Source of the DNA: Oscillospiraceae bacterium HV4-5-C5C
Lineage (GTDB): Bacteria > Bacillota > Clostridia > Saccharofermentanales > Fastidiosipilaceae
Direction: 5' to 3'
Assembly (NCBI GenBank): GCA_012034405.1
Contig: JAAVLZ010000008.1
Location: 62,001 to 126,000, forward strand
DNA: 64,000 nucleotides
The position numbers and the translations under genes are program-made. This document shows, piece by piece, positions 52,644 through 62,313 of this stretch. The notes under the pieces were generated by a model. It searched no databases. It saw only the letters and a list, made by a program, of their open reading frames with translations, and was not told the DNA's origin. Every line of letters starts with the position of its first letter. Position 1 is the stretch's first letter.

Positions 52644-53570
52644 TTATTCAGTAATATGATCCAGTTTTCTGGATACAAACAGATAAATGACAGTCACGCA
52701 CCCGACGATCAGGGCCGCCGCTACCGACAAAAGCGCGCCGTAGCCAATCTGCGGCTGGGTACTGGAGTTGGCTGTGCCAAAAATCGTATTGTATATATAG
52801 AGGAACATGACCATGGAGCGGTTGCCAGGGCCGCCCTTGGACAAAACCATAATCGCTTCGTAATCTTTGAAAGCACTGGTAATAGCCAACATCAAAACCG
52901 TCTTCAAAACCGGTGCCAGCATGGGCAGGGTCACAAAAAAGAAGGTTTTAAAGCCATTGGCCCCATCAATTTTGGCCGACTCATAGCAGTCCTCTGAGAC
53001 CCCATCCAGACCAGTAATGAAGTACAGCATGTAGTTACCCAGACCACCCCATACAGCTAAAATGGTCACCGCCGCCATGACATAATCTGTACTGGTCAGC
53101 CACTTGACCGGGGTTTTGATCAGGTGCAGATTCTGCAAAATCGCGTTCAGGATGCCATTTTGGGTGGCAAAGATAAAGGCAAAAATCATACCGGATATAG
53201 AGGTTGCGATAACCGTCGGCATAAACAGGATGCCGCGCTGCAGGTTATGCCCCTTCATCCTCATATGGAGCATGACAGCCAGCAACAGGGCCAGCGGAAT
53301 GATGAACAAGAGCTTGAGACCAGCATACTCAAAGGTTGTCCCTACGCTTTGCCAAAACTGCTTGTCCTTGACCAGACGCTCCAGGTTCTTAGTACCCGTG
53401 TATGTGGCGGTAAAGCCATTATAGTTATAACAGACATAACGGAAGATCCAGACAAAGGGATAAATCGAGCAGACAATCAGCAGCAATGTTGAAGGCAGCA
53501 GCATCAGTGAGGTCGGCAGCATTTCCTGATTGTGCCGCCTGGGGCGGACTTTATTGGTTTTTACATCCAT
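52644..53570 (-). CDS. Sugar ABC transporter permease, MalF/UgpA type
   Basis: Partner permease, 308 residues. A short basic N-terminus is followed by LPSTLLLIVCSIYPFVWIF as first helix. The EAA loop, with YESAKIDGANGFKTFFFV near residue 200, is intact. AAGGAG precedes the ATG. It lies between the binding protein and the MalG-type permease, the usual order. The transporter probably works with a shared ATPase such as MsmX (established for similar Bacillus systems). Confidence 0.93.
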   Translation of the reverse strand: MDVKTNKVRPRRHNQEMLPTSLMLLPSTLLLIVCSIYPFVWIFRYVCYNYNGFTATYTGTKNLERLVKDKQFWQSVGTTFEYAGLKLLFIIPLALLLAVMLHMRMKGHNLQRGILFMPTVIATSISGMIFAFIFATQNGILNAILQNLHLIKTPVKWLTSTDYVMAAVTILAVWGGLGNYMLYFITGLDGVSEDCYESAKIDGANGFKTFFFVTLPMLAPVLKTVLMLAITSAFKDYEAIMVLSKGGPGNRSMVMFLYIYNTIFGTANSSTQPQIGYGALLSVAAALIVGCVTVIYLFVSRKLDHITE

Positions 53571-53666
53571 ATTGAGCGTCTCCTTATGGATTCATCTTCA
53601 GTAAACAAGGGAGGCAGCACCTGGATCAGGCGGCTGCGCTCCCTTTCAACTGATTTCGATCAGCGC

Positions 53667-55121
53667 TTACTCTGATAGATATTCAGCGGTTCCGGCTGAC
53701 GGATGCAGCGGATCATAATCCTTGATAACCAGTCGCTTAACCGAGCCGCTGGCCACATCAGAATCAAGGGCGTCATTGTAGCGCGTGTTCAGATCCTCAA
53801 TTGCCTCATCTACATCAACGTAGCCCATGACCGCATTCCATAATACGGTACGGTAGTCGTCCCCTTGCAGGTTAACTGATGGAACCGCCGGGTAAACATC
53901 TTCATAATCCAGCTTGGAGAAGTCAGCCAGACGGCCGGTTTTGCTGCTGTCAATCTTGCTGGTCATGTAGTCAGTAATTGGCAGGCAGTAGCCATTTTCC
54001 AGATACCCCTTAAGGAAGTCCTCAGACTGGAAGTAGGCAATAACCTTCCAGGCAGCATCCTGATTCTGGGACGTGGAAATAATACCGTAAGCTTTAGTCG
54101 GAGACGTTTCCAGAGCACCCTTGATTTCACCATCCAAGGACGGAATAGCGGCGACGCCCCAGTCAAAGTCGGTGATAGGCAGCTGGCTGGTGAATACCCC
54201 GGCTTCCTGGGAGGCATTGGACCACAGCGCAAAGGACTGCTCGGTAAACAAGGCTCTCATGTTATCCACGCCCTGCTGATCCGGATAAGCCGCGGCTACC
54301 AGTTCTTGGCCCTTTTCAACAAAGGGTTTATAGCCGCTGAAATCAAATTTACCGTTGATGTAGTCATAGTAATAAACACCGGAAATCTCCGCGGACATCT
54401 CCAGCAGCCGTTCAAACGGCGAAGAAGACGTAAAACCGATGCCGTAGTAGGAGCCGGCACCATCATCGGTTATCTTCTGAGCCATGGCTACATAATCCGT
54501 CAGATTATCAGGGATTTCCGTATAACCACTTTTTTCCAGCAGATCCTCATTATACTCAACCCGGACACCGGAGCGCATGCCGCTGAATACAAAATAGAGC
54601 TGGCCGTTCTGGTAGTTGCGGCCCTCGTAGGCATGTGTATACGGCTCATTGACCGTCTGATAGGTCTGATCCGCGTCAATGTAGTCGTTTAACGGGATCA
54701 GAATGCCTGTATCCGCAAACTGGTTCAGCGGCAGGCCGTTGGCCCCCACCACATCCGGCGCAGTCCCGCCGTTATAAGCCAGTGAGATCATATTTTTATA
54801 ATCTTCCGTGATGACGGTCAGCTTGATCTGGATATTATCCGTGTTTTCCTGGTTGTACTGATCAATCATCTGCTGTACATAATCCTGATCATGCCGGTCC
54901 TCTGTCCAGACATTGATCAGCGTTTTGCCTTCAGCGACCGTTTCATCACTCTGCGCCGTGGTAGTTACAGCTTGCGTTTCAGAACCGGATGCCGCATTGC
55001 TGGCTGAGGTAGCAGCCGTGCCGGTGGCACCGTTAGCGGTGTCTGAGCCGCCGCAGGCGGTCAGTGCCGCCGCCATACTGACGGCTAACACAGCCGCTAC
55101 AGTTTTGTTTAGTCTCTTCAT
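53667..55121 (-). CDS. Extracellular solute-binding lipoprotein, family 1
   Basis: Sugar-binding lipoprotein of an ABC importer, 484 residues. The signal peptide ends in a lipobox (LTACGG, Cys about residue 23), followed by a Ser/Thr/Ala-rich linker and the family 1 fold: LINVWTEDRHDQDYVQQMID near residue 70, LAYNGGTAPDVVGANGL near 113, GGSDT-type tail absent. The last part DVASGSVKRLVIKDYDPLHP is a family-typical C-terminus. AGGAGG is 7 bases before the ATG. It is the first gene of the minus-strand operon diverging from the YesM/YesN-like pair, which probably regulates it. Confidence 0.92.
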   Translation of the reverse strand: MKRLNKTVAAVLAVSMAAALTACGGSDTANGATGTAATSASNAASGSETQAVTTTAQSDETVAEGKTLINVWTEDRHDQDYVQQMIDQYNQENTDNIQIKLTVITEDYKNMISLAYNGGTAPDVVGANGLPLNQFADTGILIPLNDYIDADQTYQTVNEPYTHAYEGRNYQNGQLYFVFSGMRSGVRVEYNEDLLEKSGYTEIPDNLTDYVAMAQKITDDGAGSYYGIGFTSSSPFERLLEMSAEISGVYYYDYINGKFDFSGYKPFVEKGQELVAAAYPDQQGVDNMRALFTEQSFALWSNASQEAGVFTSQLPITDFDWGVAAIPSLDGEIKGALETSPTKAYGIISTSQNQDAAWKVIAYFQSEDFLKGYLENGYCLPITDYMTSKIDSSKTGRLADFSKLDYEDVYPAVPSVNLQGDDYRTVLWNAVMGYVDVDEAIEDLNTRYNDALDSDVASGSVKRLVIKDYDPLHPSAGTAEYLSE

Positions 55122-55256
55122 AATTATCCTCCTGGTAACGTTCTGCTAGAATCGTTAACAAAAAGTTACCATCTCCTCATGTCCTGATAAAGGACAGAAC
55201 TTATGATGTTTGTAACAGATTTCATGTACAGCCCGTCATATCATTGGCCTACTTTT

Positions 55257-55285
55257 TTGCTTTTGCGTAACAGGCTTGCTATAGT
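55257..55285 (+). promoter_or_regulatory. Candidate promoter of the two-component genes
   Basis: TTGCTT (55257-55262), a 17-base spacer and TATAGT (55280-55285) lie 33 bases before the GTG start of the response regulator. The -10 is close to consensus, the -35 is weak. The opposite operon starts about 140 bases away, so both directions are controlled from one region (55122-55317). Confidence 0.4.
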
Positions 55286-55317
55286 AGCCTTATTCATTAA
55301 CCAGCCGGAGGCTTTTT

Positions 55318-56913
55318 GTGGAGGATTATCAATATACTTGCGTCATCTGTGATGATGAACGCTCTGTCATACAGGAGTTGCAGCAGACCGTTGACTGGCA
55401 GCAGCTGGGCATCCGCCTGGCTGGCAGTTGCGATACCGGTCAGGCAGCGCTGCAGCTAATGGTGGAAGAAAAGCCTAGTCTGGCTATCCTGGATATCCGC
55501 ATGCCCGGCTTAAATGGGCTGGAGCTGATGGCCGCGGCTCGCCGCAGCGGGCTGGATACAGATTTTATTATTTTAAGTGGTTACGATGATTTCAGCTACG
55601 CGCAGGAGGCTATGCATTACGGTGCCAAAGCCTATCTGCTCAAGCCGCTGAATACCGCAGAATTAAGTAATGAACTTTTGCGCATCTGTGCGGCACGCAG
55701 TCAGGGTGGTCCTGGTCACAGCGTCAATCCCCAATTTCAAAAGCAGCTGGTCCTGCAGTTTTTGAAGAGCCTGATCAATGGTAAAATGATGGAAAGCAGC
55801 ACCTTGGATTCCTTACTAAAGACCTATCATCTGCCTTTGGCTGATGCTGAATGTCATGTCATCGTATTGTCTTATGATCATCTTCAGTCAGATTTTCAAC
55901 CTGAAACATCCCGTTGCCAGCAACTCTGTCAGTTCCTCAATCAAACTTGTATCCAGCCCCGGCATCTGTTCTTTTGCAACCAGCCTCACCAGATCGCCGC
56001 GATTCTTAATGAAAGTGGCGAGGCGTCTGTCCAGGAAGCGCAGCGCATCCAGCAACTCTTAAAGGGTCAGCCCGAGCCGCTGCCCTTGATTGGCATTGGC
56101 GATAATGTCCCCACACTGCTGCAGTCTGCTTATTCATATAGCCGGGCGCTGACCGCCCTGACCTATCAGTTATATGAAAACCCATCCGGCATTTATCCTT
56201 ATAACCTTATCTGCACCCAGGCACCACGGCTAGCCTTATCTGACATCGATTATCTGCCGCTGGTTCAATTTATTGTGAAACGGGATCTCAGCGGCATTAA
56301 AACATATTGTACCGATTTTATCCGATCGCTGTTTTATGTAACCATGCCGCCGCCCAATTATGTCATCAGCAGCGTGTTTGCCTTATATCATTTAATTGAA
56401 AATGAATTTGCGGCCTACTCCCATGATACCCTGAACGCGGTCACCTCACCTGAGGAGCTCTATCAATACCGTAGCCTCAACCAGATTCAGGATTGGCTGA
56501 TCCGATCTTTTTCCCATCTATCTGAATATATTGATGCGGTCTACGGTTATGGCAGCAGTAATTACGCAGAAGAGCGGCCAGTTCAGGTCCGGGACAAACT
56601 GATAGAGTGTTCCCAGACTTTTATCCGACAGCACATCAGCCAGCCGCTGAAAATAGAGGATATTGCCCGTTCTGTTCACCTGAGTGCCTCTTATTTTGCG
56701 ATTTATTTTAAAAACAAGACTGGTGTCAACCTGCGGGATTACATCATGCAGGAAAAAATGGAGTATGCCCGCAAGCGCCTGATCAGCCCTGATACAGTCA
56801 TTACAGAGTTGTCCTATCAGTTAGGCTACCGGGATTATCGCTCCTTCTCCCGTGCTTTTAAAAAAATTCATGGTATGACGCCGTCTGATTTTCAGGCTAA
56901 ATACCGCCACTGA
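55318..56913 (+). CDS. AraC-type response regulator, YesN-like
   Basis: DNA-binding response regulator of 531 residues. The receiver domain covers residues about 1-125 with the acidic pair DDE, the phosphoacceptor Asp in LAILDIRMPG (near 58) and the switch Lys in YLLKPL. A long middle region follows. Two AraC helix-turn-helix motifs end the protein (KIEDIARSVHLSASYFAIYF near 440 and ITELSYQLGYRDYRSFSRAF near 495). The start is GTG behind GGAGG. The gene ends 13 bases before its sensor kinase. In Bacillus, YesMN-type pairs control pectin/rhamnogalacturonan genes; here the divergent transporter and GH28 operon is the expected target. Confidence 0.92.
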   Translation: MEDYQYTCVICDDERSVIQELQQTVDWQQLGIRLAGSCDTGQAALQLMVEEKPSLAILDIRMPGLNGLELMAAARRSGLDTDFIILSGYDDFSYAQEAMHYGAKAYLLKPLNTAELSNELLRICAARSQGGPGHSVNPQFQKQLVLQFLKSLINGKMMESSTLDSLLKTYHLPLADAECHVIVLSYDHLQSDFQPETSRCQQLCQFLNQTCIQPRHLFFCNQPHQIAAILNESGEASVQEAQRIQQLLKGQPEPLPLIGIGDNVPTLLQSAYSYSRALTALTYQLYENPSGIYPYNLICTQAPRLALSDIDYLPLVQFIVKRDLSGIKTYCTDFIRSLFYVTMPPPNYVISSVFALYHLIENEFAAYSHDTLNAVTSPEELYQYRSLNQIQDWLIRSFSHLSEYIDAVYGYGSSNYAEERPVQVRDKLIECSQTFIRQHISQPLKIEDIARSVHLSASYFAIYFKNKTGVNLRDYIMQEKMEYARKRLISPDTVITELSYQLGYRDYRSFSRAFKKIHGMTPSDFQAKYRH

Positions 56914-56926
56914 ACTGAGGTGCCCG

Positions 56927-58759
56927 TTGAAGCTGAAATTAAACAAGCATTGGAGCCGACATTTTAAGGATTCATCGCTGATCCGGAAAATCCGGTTTAT
57001 CATTCTCACCGTATCGGTACTACTCCTGAGTCTTATCCTGCTGCTGACCTTTTTTATCTACCAATCTGCCATCCGCTCGCGGGAGGTCGCCCGGGGGCAG
57101 CGGGCGGCTTATAACGCGGCCAGCAGTCTGGATACCTCGGTCAGTAATATCATTGACCGCTTTATTGCGATCTGCGGTTCCCAAAAGTTCACGCAATTGG
57201 TCGGGCAAATTCAACAAGATCCCGCTCAGGAAAGCAGCATCACCAACAGCCTGCAAACAGAGCTCAACGACTTATCTAATTGCAGCTATCTGGTCAGTTC
57301 CGCCCTGATCATCTCCGCAGATCTGGCCCACAGTTATGCGCCTTATCGCGTGCCCCTGCGCCTGGCGGCGGCAGACCAATTCAGCCATGCGGAGCTGGCG
57401 GACACCAGTGGCGTAACCCTGCTGTCCAGCCGGACAAATCCTTTTTACACCTCAATGGCAGCCCTGCCGCTGGTGATCCCGGTCAATCTCTCTAATGGCT
57501 TTGCGGAGATCAGTGTTGGAGACGCCTCCCCCATTGCCTATGTAGTGCTGTATCTGGATCAGACCAAACTCCTGACCAGTCTGGATCTGACGTCCAATGG
57601 GTCGGATGCCTATCAATATGATCTTATTACGACAGATGGTCATTATCTCACAGCCGTTGACCAGTCTGCTCAGATCGATGGCAAGCTGGACCAAGAAGTA
57701 CTGAACCGGCTTAAGGTCAGTCAGCAGCAAGCGCAGGTCGGATCGGCACAGATACAGGGCCAGACCGCTGTGCTCTACATGCCGCTGGAGATCGGCCACG
57801 CCAGCCTGCTCATCCATATTGCGCGTCAGTCCTTTATGGATTTTCTGGGCAGTGCCCGTTATTCCCTGTTGCTGGCAGCTGGTATCCTGCTCCTGATCAT
57901 TCTGGCAATTTCTCTGTTCATGCGCCGTTATGTCACGGATCCCCTGAAACATTTAGTAAGAATTGTAGCCCAGATCAAAGAAGGCCGCTACCATAAAAAG
58001 CAGCCGGCCAGATCGCGCGATGAAGTGGGCCAGCTGCTGGACGCCATCAACAGCATGAATGACACCATCCAGGAGCAGATGCGGCAGATTAAGCGCGAAG
58101 AAGCCGCCAAATATCGGACGGAACTTAAACTGCTGACGGAGCAGATTAATCCCCACTTTTTATATAACACGCTGGAAGAGATCCAGTCAGAGGTGGTCCG
58201 GCAAGACGCGGCTGCCGCCGGCAACATGATCCAGTATCTAGCTGAGTATCTGCGTATTGGCTTATCATCCGGCGCGGATCTGATTCCTATCACCAGTGAG
58301 CTTCGCCACGCCAGCGCCTATGTCAATATCATGAATCAGCGTTTTGGTCAGTCTATTCTTTTTATGTATAAAATTGATCCGGAGCTGCGTGATCAGCTGA
58401 TTCTGAAAACCATCCTGCAACCCCTCATAGAGAATGCCATTCGTCATGGCATGGGGATTGACGCTCCCGGTATGCAGGTCTCCGTCCCCACCATTGAAGT
58501 AGATTTCAAACGAGGGGACAATCAGACGATTCTGGTAGCTGTCATTGATAACGGCTCCGGATTTGACGCCAGTCAGCTGGAGCAAAGCCTGAGTGCAGCA
58601 TTACCAGCAGAAGGCCAGCATGTGGGCTTGAACAACGTCTATCGCCGGCTCATTACCTTTTATGGGCAGGACCATATAAAAATGCGGTTTAATTCCATCC
58701 CCTATTATCAAAACCGGGTCAGTCTGGAGATTCAAACCGGCTCCCATAACGCCGGCTGA
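56927..58759 (+). CDS. Sensor histidine kinase, YesM-like
   Basis: Membrane sensor kinase, 610 residues, started by TTG behind GAGGTG. Helix 1 (about 25-48) and helix 2 (about 308-330) flank an extracytoplasmic sensor domain of about 260 residues. A HAMP linker follows (about 330-385), then the His-kinase domain with the phosphorylated His in INPHFLYNTLEEIQS (near 405), and the ATPase part with LQPLIENAIRHGMG (near 500) and DNGSGFD. Pairs with the upstream YesN-like regulator. The signal is probably a pectin-derived oligosaccharide bound directly or via the binding protein. A TTG start is uncommon but the N-terminus fits the family. Confidence 0.92.
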   Translation: MKLKLNKHWSRHFKDSSLIRKIRFIILTVSVLLLSLILLLTFFIYQSAIRSREVARGQRAAYNAASSLDTSVSNIIDRFIAICGSQKFTQLVGQIQQDPAQESSITNSLQTELNDLSNCSYLVSSALIISADLAHSYAPYRVPLRLAAADQFSHAELADTSGVTLLSSRTNPFYTSMAALPLVIPVNLSNGFAEISVGDASPIAYVVLYLDQTKLLTSLDLTSNGSDAYQYDLITTDGHYLTAVDQSAQIDGKLDQEVLNRLKVSQQQAQVGSAQIQGQTAVLYMPLEIGHASLLIHIARQSFMDFLGSARYSLLLAAGILLLIILAISLFMRRYVTDPLKHLVRIVAQIKEGRYHKKQPARSRDEVGQLLDAINSMNDTIQEQMRQIKREEAAKYRTELKLLTEQINPHFLYNTLEEIQSEVVRQDAAAAGNMIQYLAEYLRIGLSSGADLIPITSELRHASAYVNIMNQRFGQSILFMYKIDPELRDQLILKTILQPLIENAIRHGMGIDAPGMQVSVPTIEVDFKRGDNQTILVAVIDNGSGFDASQLEQSLSAALPAEGQHVGLNNVYRRLITFYGQDHIKMRFNSIPYYQNRVSLEIQTGSHNAG

Positions 58760-58893
58760 ATAAATTCTGCCACATAATGCCTGCTTTATGTCCTGTCCAG
58801 CGCCGCAGACCGCGGTTAGGATAGGCTTGGACCACGTCAACTGCCGGGTCTCTGCCCGGTTGATGATTTGGCGGTCTGAAAGCAGAGGAGCCC

Positions 58894-59133
58894 ATGGAAG
58901 ATTTTATTAACAATATCATTGCCCCCCGCATCCAGGCTGATGGCGGCTGGGTAGAATTTGTCTCTTATTCAGCCAGCCGGCAGCACCTGACCCTGATCTT
59001 CAGAGCGGAGTGTTCAAAATGCATCGCGCTGGCGCGCTGCTGTGACTGGATCAGAGCACAGATCAAGCAGCAGTTTGACCTTATCGTTACCATCAGCGCC
59101 GTGCCGCAAAAGCCCTTTTTCTGGGACAGATAA
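58894..59133 (+). CDS. NifU-like small protein
   Basis: A 79-residue protein with the core of the NifU C-terminal Fe-S scaffold domain: RIQADGGWVEF near residue 12 and a CxxC pair (Cys40 and Cys43) in ECSKC. In NifU proteins these cysteines coordinate a transient 4Fe-4S cluster; the ACxxCP context is altered here (AECSKC, without the following Pro), so scaffold function is uncertain. GAGGAG precedes the ATG. It is between a YesM-like kinase and a GH38 mannosidase, with no Fe-S assembly genes nearby. A role as a small redox or metal carrier is a guess. Confidence 0.75.
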   Translation: MEDFINNIIAPRIQADGGWVEFVSYSASRQHLTLIFRAECSKCIALARCCDWIRAQIKQQFDLIVTISAVPQKPFFWDR

Positions 59134-59229
59134 GTTGCCATAGCACGGGTAGCCGGCCCGAGTTACGACTTGATTGACCGGCGGAGTCTTGAGCTTGGAC
59201 TTAAGCGACATATTAACAGGAGAGTTCAG

Positions 59230-62200
59230 ATGGCATTTGTAAAAGTTGTTCGCCGCAGCATGCGCCCGGAAGAATGGACCGAGCTGCGTTACGGATGGAT
59301 CAAGCGTGGTATGGTGCAGCGTCAATCAGAGATACAGGAGCTAGAGATCCGAGACGCGCGTCAGACCGGCGAAAACACCTTTGTGTTTGATAATGAGTAC
59401 CGGCCGCTAAAACAGGGGGATCTCTATTTTATCCCGGACGGAACAATCTTTATCCGCGGGCGCGGCTTTGTCCCGGATACGCTGCGGGGTCAGGAGGTCT
59501 GGCTGCAACTGCATACAGCGTCAGAGATGCTGGTAAAAATTAACGGTCAGCTGGCTGGCGGTATCGACCCTAACCGCGACCGCATCCTGCTTAATCCCTG
59601 GCTGGAGGGGCCGGCGTTCACCCTTGAGATACAAGGATTCTACCGCTCCAAACCTGATGATGAGCGCAATCCCGAGGCCATGGACAGCAGGGGCTGCCGG
59701 CAGGTTTTTGATGGCGCTTATCTGTGCCTGGTCAATCAGCCGCTGCAGAATCTTTACTATGACCTGACCCTGCTGCTGGATATAGCTCAATCAGATGAAT
59801 TTGAAGAGGATTACCGGGTATTCTTAAACCGGGAACTGAATCAAGCTTTGAACCTCATTGATTTTGACAGCTGGACCGGCGTAGATCATGCGCTGCAATA
59901 TATCGAAGAACACATTTATCAAAATGCTGACTTTCGTAGCAGCGGTAATGTGGCGCTGGTTGCCCACTCCCATCTGGATATTGCCTACTACTGGCGGCGC
60001 ATGCATGTGGTCCAGAAAAACGCCCGAACGATCCTGATCCAACTGCGGTTGATGGACCGTTACCCGGATTTCAAATACGCCCATACCCAGCCCTACACCT
60101 ATGAGCTGCTCAAACAAAATTACCCGGACCTGTTTACAGAGCTTAAGGCTAAAATCCAATGCGGTCAGTTTGAGCCCATCGGCGCCATGTATGTGGAGCC
60201 TGACTGTAATCTCCCCGCCGCAGAAAGCCTGATCCGCCAGTGTCTCTACGGACAAGCCTTTTACCGTCAGGAATTTGGCTTTACTGTGGATAATGCCTGG
60301 TTGCCGGATGTCTTTGGTAATTCCTGGATTTTACCGCAGATCCTGCGCAAATCCGGGGTCAAGTATTTTGTCTCCAACAAGATGTCCACCTGGAATGACA
60401 CCAACCGTTTTCCCCACAACAACTTCATCTGGAAGGGTCTGGACGGCAGCCGGATTTATGCTTGTGTCCCCCCCACCCACTTTATTACCTGGAACATGCC
60501 CAGCCAGATTATGGAAAACTGGCACGCTTACCAGGATAAGGAAGTCGGCGGTCAGACCCTGAGCATGTTTGGCTATGGCGATGGTGGCAGTGGGGTCACC
60601 GAAGAAATGATTGAACTGATGCACCGATTTAGCAAACTAAGCAGCATGCCGCAAACCGAACACTGCTCCGCAGATGAGTTTTTGCATAAAAACCTGGCCG
60701 GTCGCAAGGATTTGGCGGTCTGGGACGGCGAGCTTTACCTGGAAATGCACCGTGGTACGTTTACAACCAAGAGTCAGCTGAAAGCGTTGAACCGGCAGCT
60801 GGAATCCAAAATCCGTCTGGCGGAACTCGTCTGCAGTCTGGCTCTTTTACAGCGGCAGCAGCCTTATCCGGCGGCTGAACTACGCGCGGTCTATAAAAAG
60901 CTGCTGGTCAATCAGTTCCATGATATCTTGCCCGGCAGTCACATTCACCCGGTTTATGAAGACGCCATGCAGGATTACGTTGAAATCAACACCAGGCTGG
61001 AGCAGCTGGTCCGGCAGGCGACCAAGGCCCTCTGCAACAAGCCTTCTGGCGCTCACGGCCTGGCCGCGCCGCGAGCTGACCGTCAAACCAGCGCTCCTCG
61101 CTATTGGTTTAACCCCCTGAACTTTCAGCGCCAGCAAATGACCTTTTTCCCGGATGAACAGGGATGGGCTACCCGGCAGGGCGTCCGCGGTTTTTACGCC
61201 GCGCCTACACTGCCCGCGCTTGGCTCCGTTGCAGTCGCTTGCCCGCCTGAGGGCAAGACCGAAACCGGCTGGCTGACCATCAGACAATGCGCTCCGGTCC
61301 AATCAAGCAGCGTCCAAACCGGCGTGCTCCAGGTTCAGACGCCCTATTACCGTCTGCAGTTGAATCCGGACGGCAGTTTTGCCAGTTTATTTGATACCAA
61401 TCTGCAGCGCGAATGGACCGCCGGTCCCTTTAATCAGCTGCGTCTGTATCAGGACGTTCCGGGTATGTATGACGCATGGGATATTTTGCCCAATTATAAG
61501 GATGTAGCTTATGACTGGCAGATCAGCCAGCCGCTGCAACTGGAATACAAAAATCATACCCTGGCTCAATTCAGCGTAACTTTGCTCACCCCCGGCGGCC
61601 GCAGCAGCTGGACCATGAAAATCCGCGTATTCCGTGAATCACGGCTGATTGAAGTTGAGCACCAGGTAGATTGGCAGGAAAAGCACCGCCTGGTTAAAGC
61701 GGATTTCAACTGCAAGGTGCTGTCGCGCGAGCTCATCTGTGATACCAGCGCGGGCTATATCCGCCGCGACTGTCATCAGAACACCAGCTGGCAACAGGCG
61801 CGATTTGAGGTTTGCAGTCATAAATGGTGTGACTTTGCGGAAGCAAGTGGCGGTATAGCTCTGATTAATCAGGGCAAATATGGCCTGGGTGTGCAAGAAA
61901 ACGGCATGTCCTTAAGTCTGCTGCGAGCCACCATCCGGCCGGACGTCAGCTCGGATATGGGTCATCATAACTTTTCTTATGTTATTTTGCCCCACGCAGG
62001 CAACCACCTGGAGGCTGGTATTAACCAGCAAGCCCTGGCTTACAACACGCCCTTACTGCAGGCGGATCTCACCGCCCCGGCCGCCTGGGATTTCAGTCCG
62101 CTTTATCTGCAAGCGGTTAAACTGTCAGAGGATGAGCACGCACTGGTCTTCCGGCTCAGTGAACAGGATGGCCAGCGCGGCCATATTCAGCTGCCAGCGC

Positions 62201-62313
62201 CCCTGCAGCAGCTGAATATGCTAGAAGATGTTGAAAGCGTGATCAGTCAGCTGGATTATGCGCCGTTTGAACTGATTACATTGGGCTGGCCGCTAGATCA
62301 GATGCAGGTGTAG
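59230..62313 (+). CDS. Alpha-mannosidase, GH38
   Basis: A retaining zinc-dependent alpha-mannosidase, 1027 residues. The start at 59230 follows AGGAG; the frame continues 20 codons upstream but without a ribosome binding site. The family core is AHSHLDIAYYWRR (zinc ligands, near residue 247), NAWLPDVFGNS (nucleophile Asp near 360), FGYGDGGSGV (near 448) and QFHDILPGSHIHPVYED (near 568). Residues about 1-210 form a beta-rich N-terminal domain, and 700-1027 the C-terminal beta domains. There is no signal peptide, so it acts on imported or recycled mannosides. Its stop codon is overlapped by the convergent dehydrogenase gene. Confidence 0.93.
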   Translation: MAFVKVVRRSMRPEEWTELRYGWIKRGMVQRQSEIQELEIRDARQTGENTFVFDNEYRPLKQGDLYFIPDGTIFIRGRGFVPDTLRGQEVWLQLHTASEMLVKINGQLAGGIDPNRDRILLNPWLEGPAFTLEIQGFYRSKPDDERNPEAMDSRGCRQVFDGAYLCLVNQPLQNLYYDLTLLLDIAQSDEFEEDYRVFLNRELNQALNLIDFDSWTGVDHALQYIEEHIYQNADFRSSGNVALVAHSHLDIAYYWRRMHVVQKNARTILIQLRLMDRYPDFKYAHTQPYTYELLKQNYPDLFTELKAKIQCGQFEPIGAMYVEPDCNLPAAESLIRQCLYGQAFYRQEFGFTVDNAWLPDVFGNSWILPQILRKSGVKYFVSNKMSTWNDTNRFPHNNFIWKGLDGSRIYACVPPTHFITWNMPSQIMENWHAYQDKEVGGQTLSMFGYGDGGSGVTEEMIELMHRFSKLSSMPQTEHCSADEFLHKNLAGRKDLAVWDGELYLEMHRGTFTTKSQLKALNRQLESKIRLAELVCSLALLQRQQPYPAAELRAVYKKLLVNQFHDILPGSHIHPVYEDAMQDYVEINTRLEQLVRQATKALCNKPSGAHGLAAPRADRQTSAPRYWFNPLNFQRQQMTFFPDEQGWATRQGVRGFYAAPTLPALGSVAVACPPEGKTETGWLTIRQCAPVQSSSVQTGVLQVQTPYYRLQLNPDGSFASLFDTNLQREWTAGPFNQLRLYQDVPGMYDAWDILPNYKDVAYDWQISQPLQLEYKNHTLAQFSVTLLTPGGRSSWTMKIRVFRESRLIEVEHQVDWQEKHRLVKADFNCKVLSRELICDTSAGYIRRDCHQNTSWQQARFEVCSHKWCDFAEASGGIALINQGKYGLGVQENGMSLSLLRATIRPDVSSDMGHHNFSYVILPHAGNHLEAGINQQALAYNTPLLQADLTAPAAWDFSPLYLQAVKLSEDEHALVFRLSEQDGQRGHIQLPAPLQQLNMLEDVESVISQLDYAPFELITLGWPLDQMQV

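Noticed and set aside
58837-58865. Terminator after the YesM-like gene
   Set aside because: The CCGGG/CCCGG stem is short and interrupted by a three-base bulge, and no T-tract follows.
58894-59133. Canonical NifU Fe-S scaffold
   Set aside because: The CxxC environment lacks the usual following residues and there are no isc, suf or nif genes near it, so only NifU-like is claimed.
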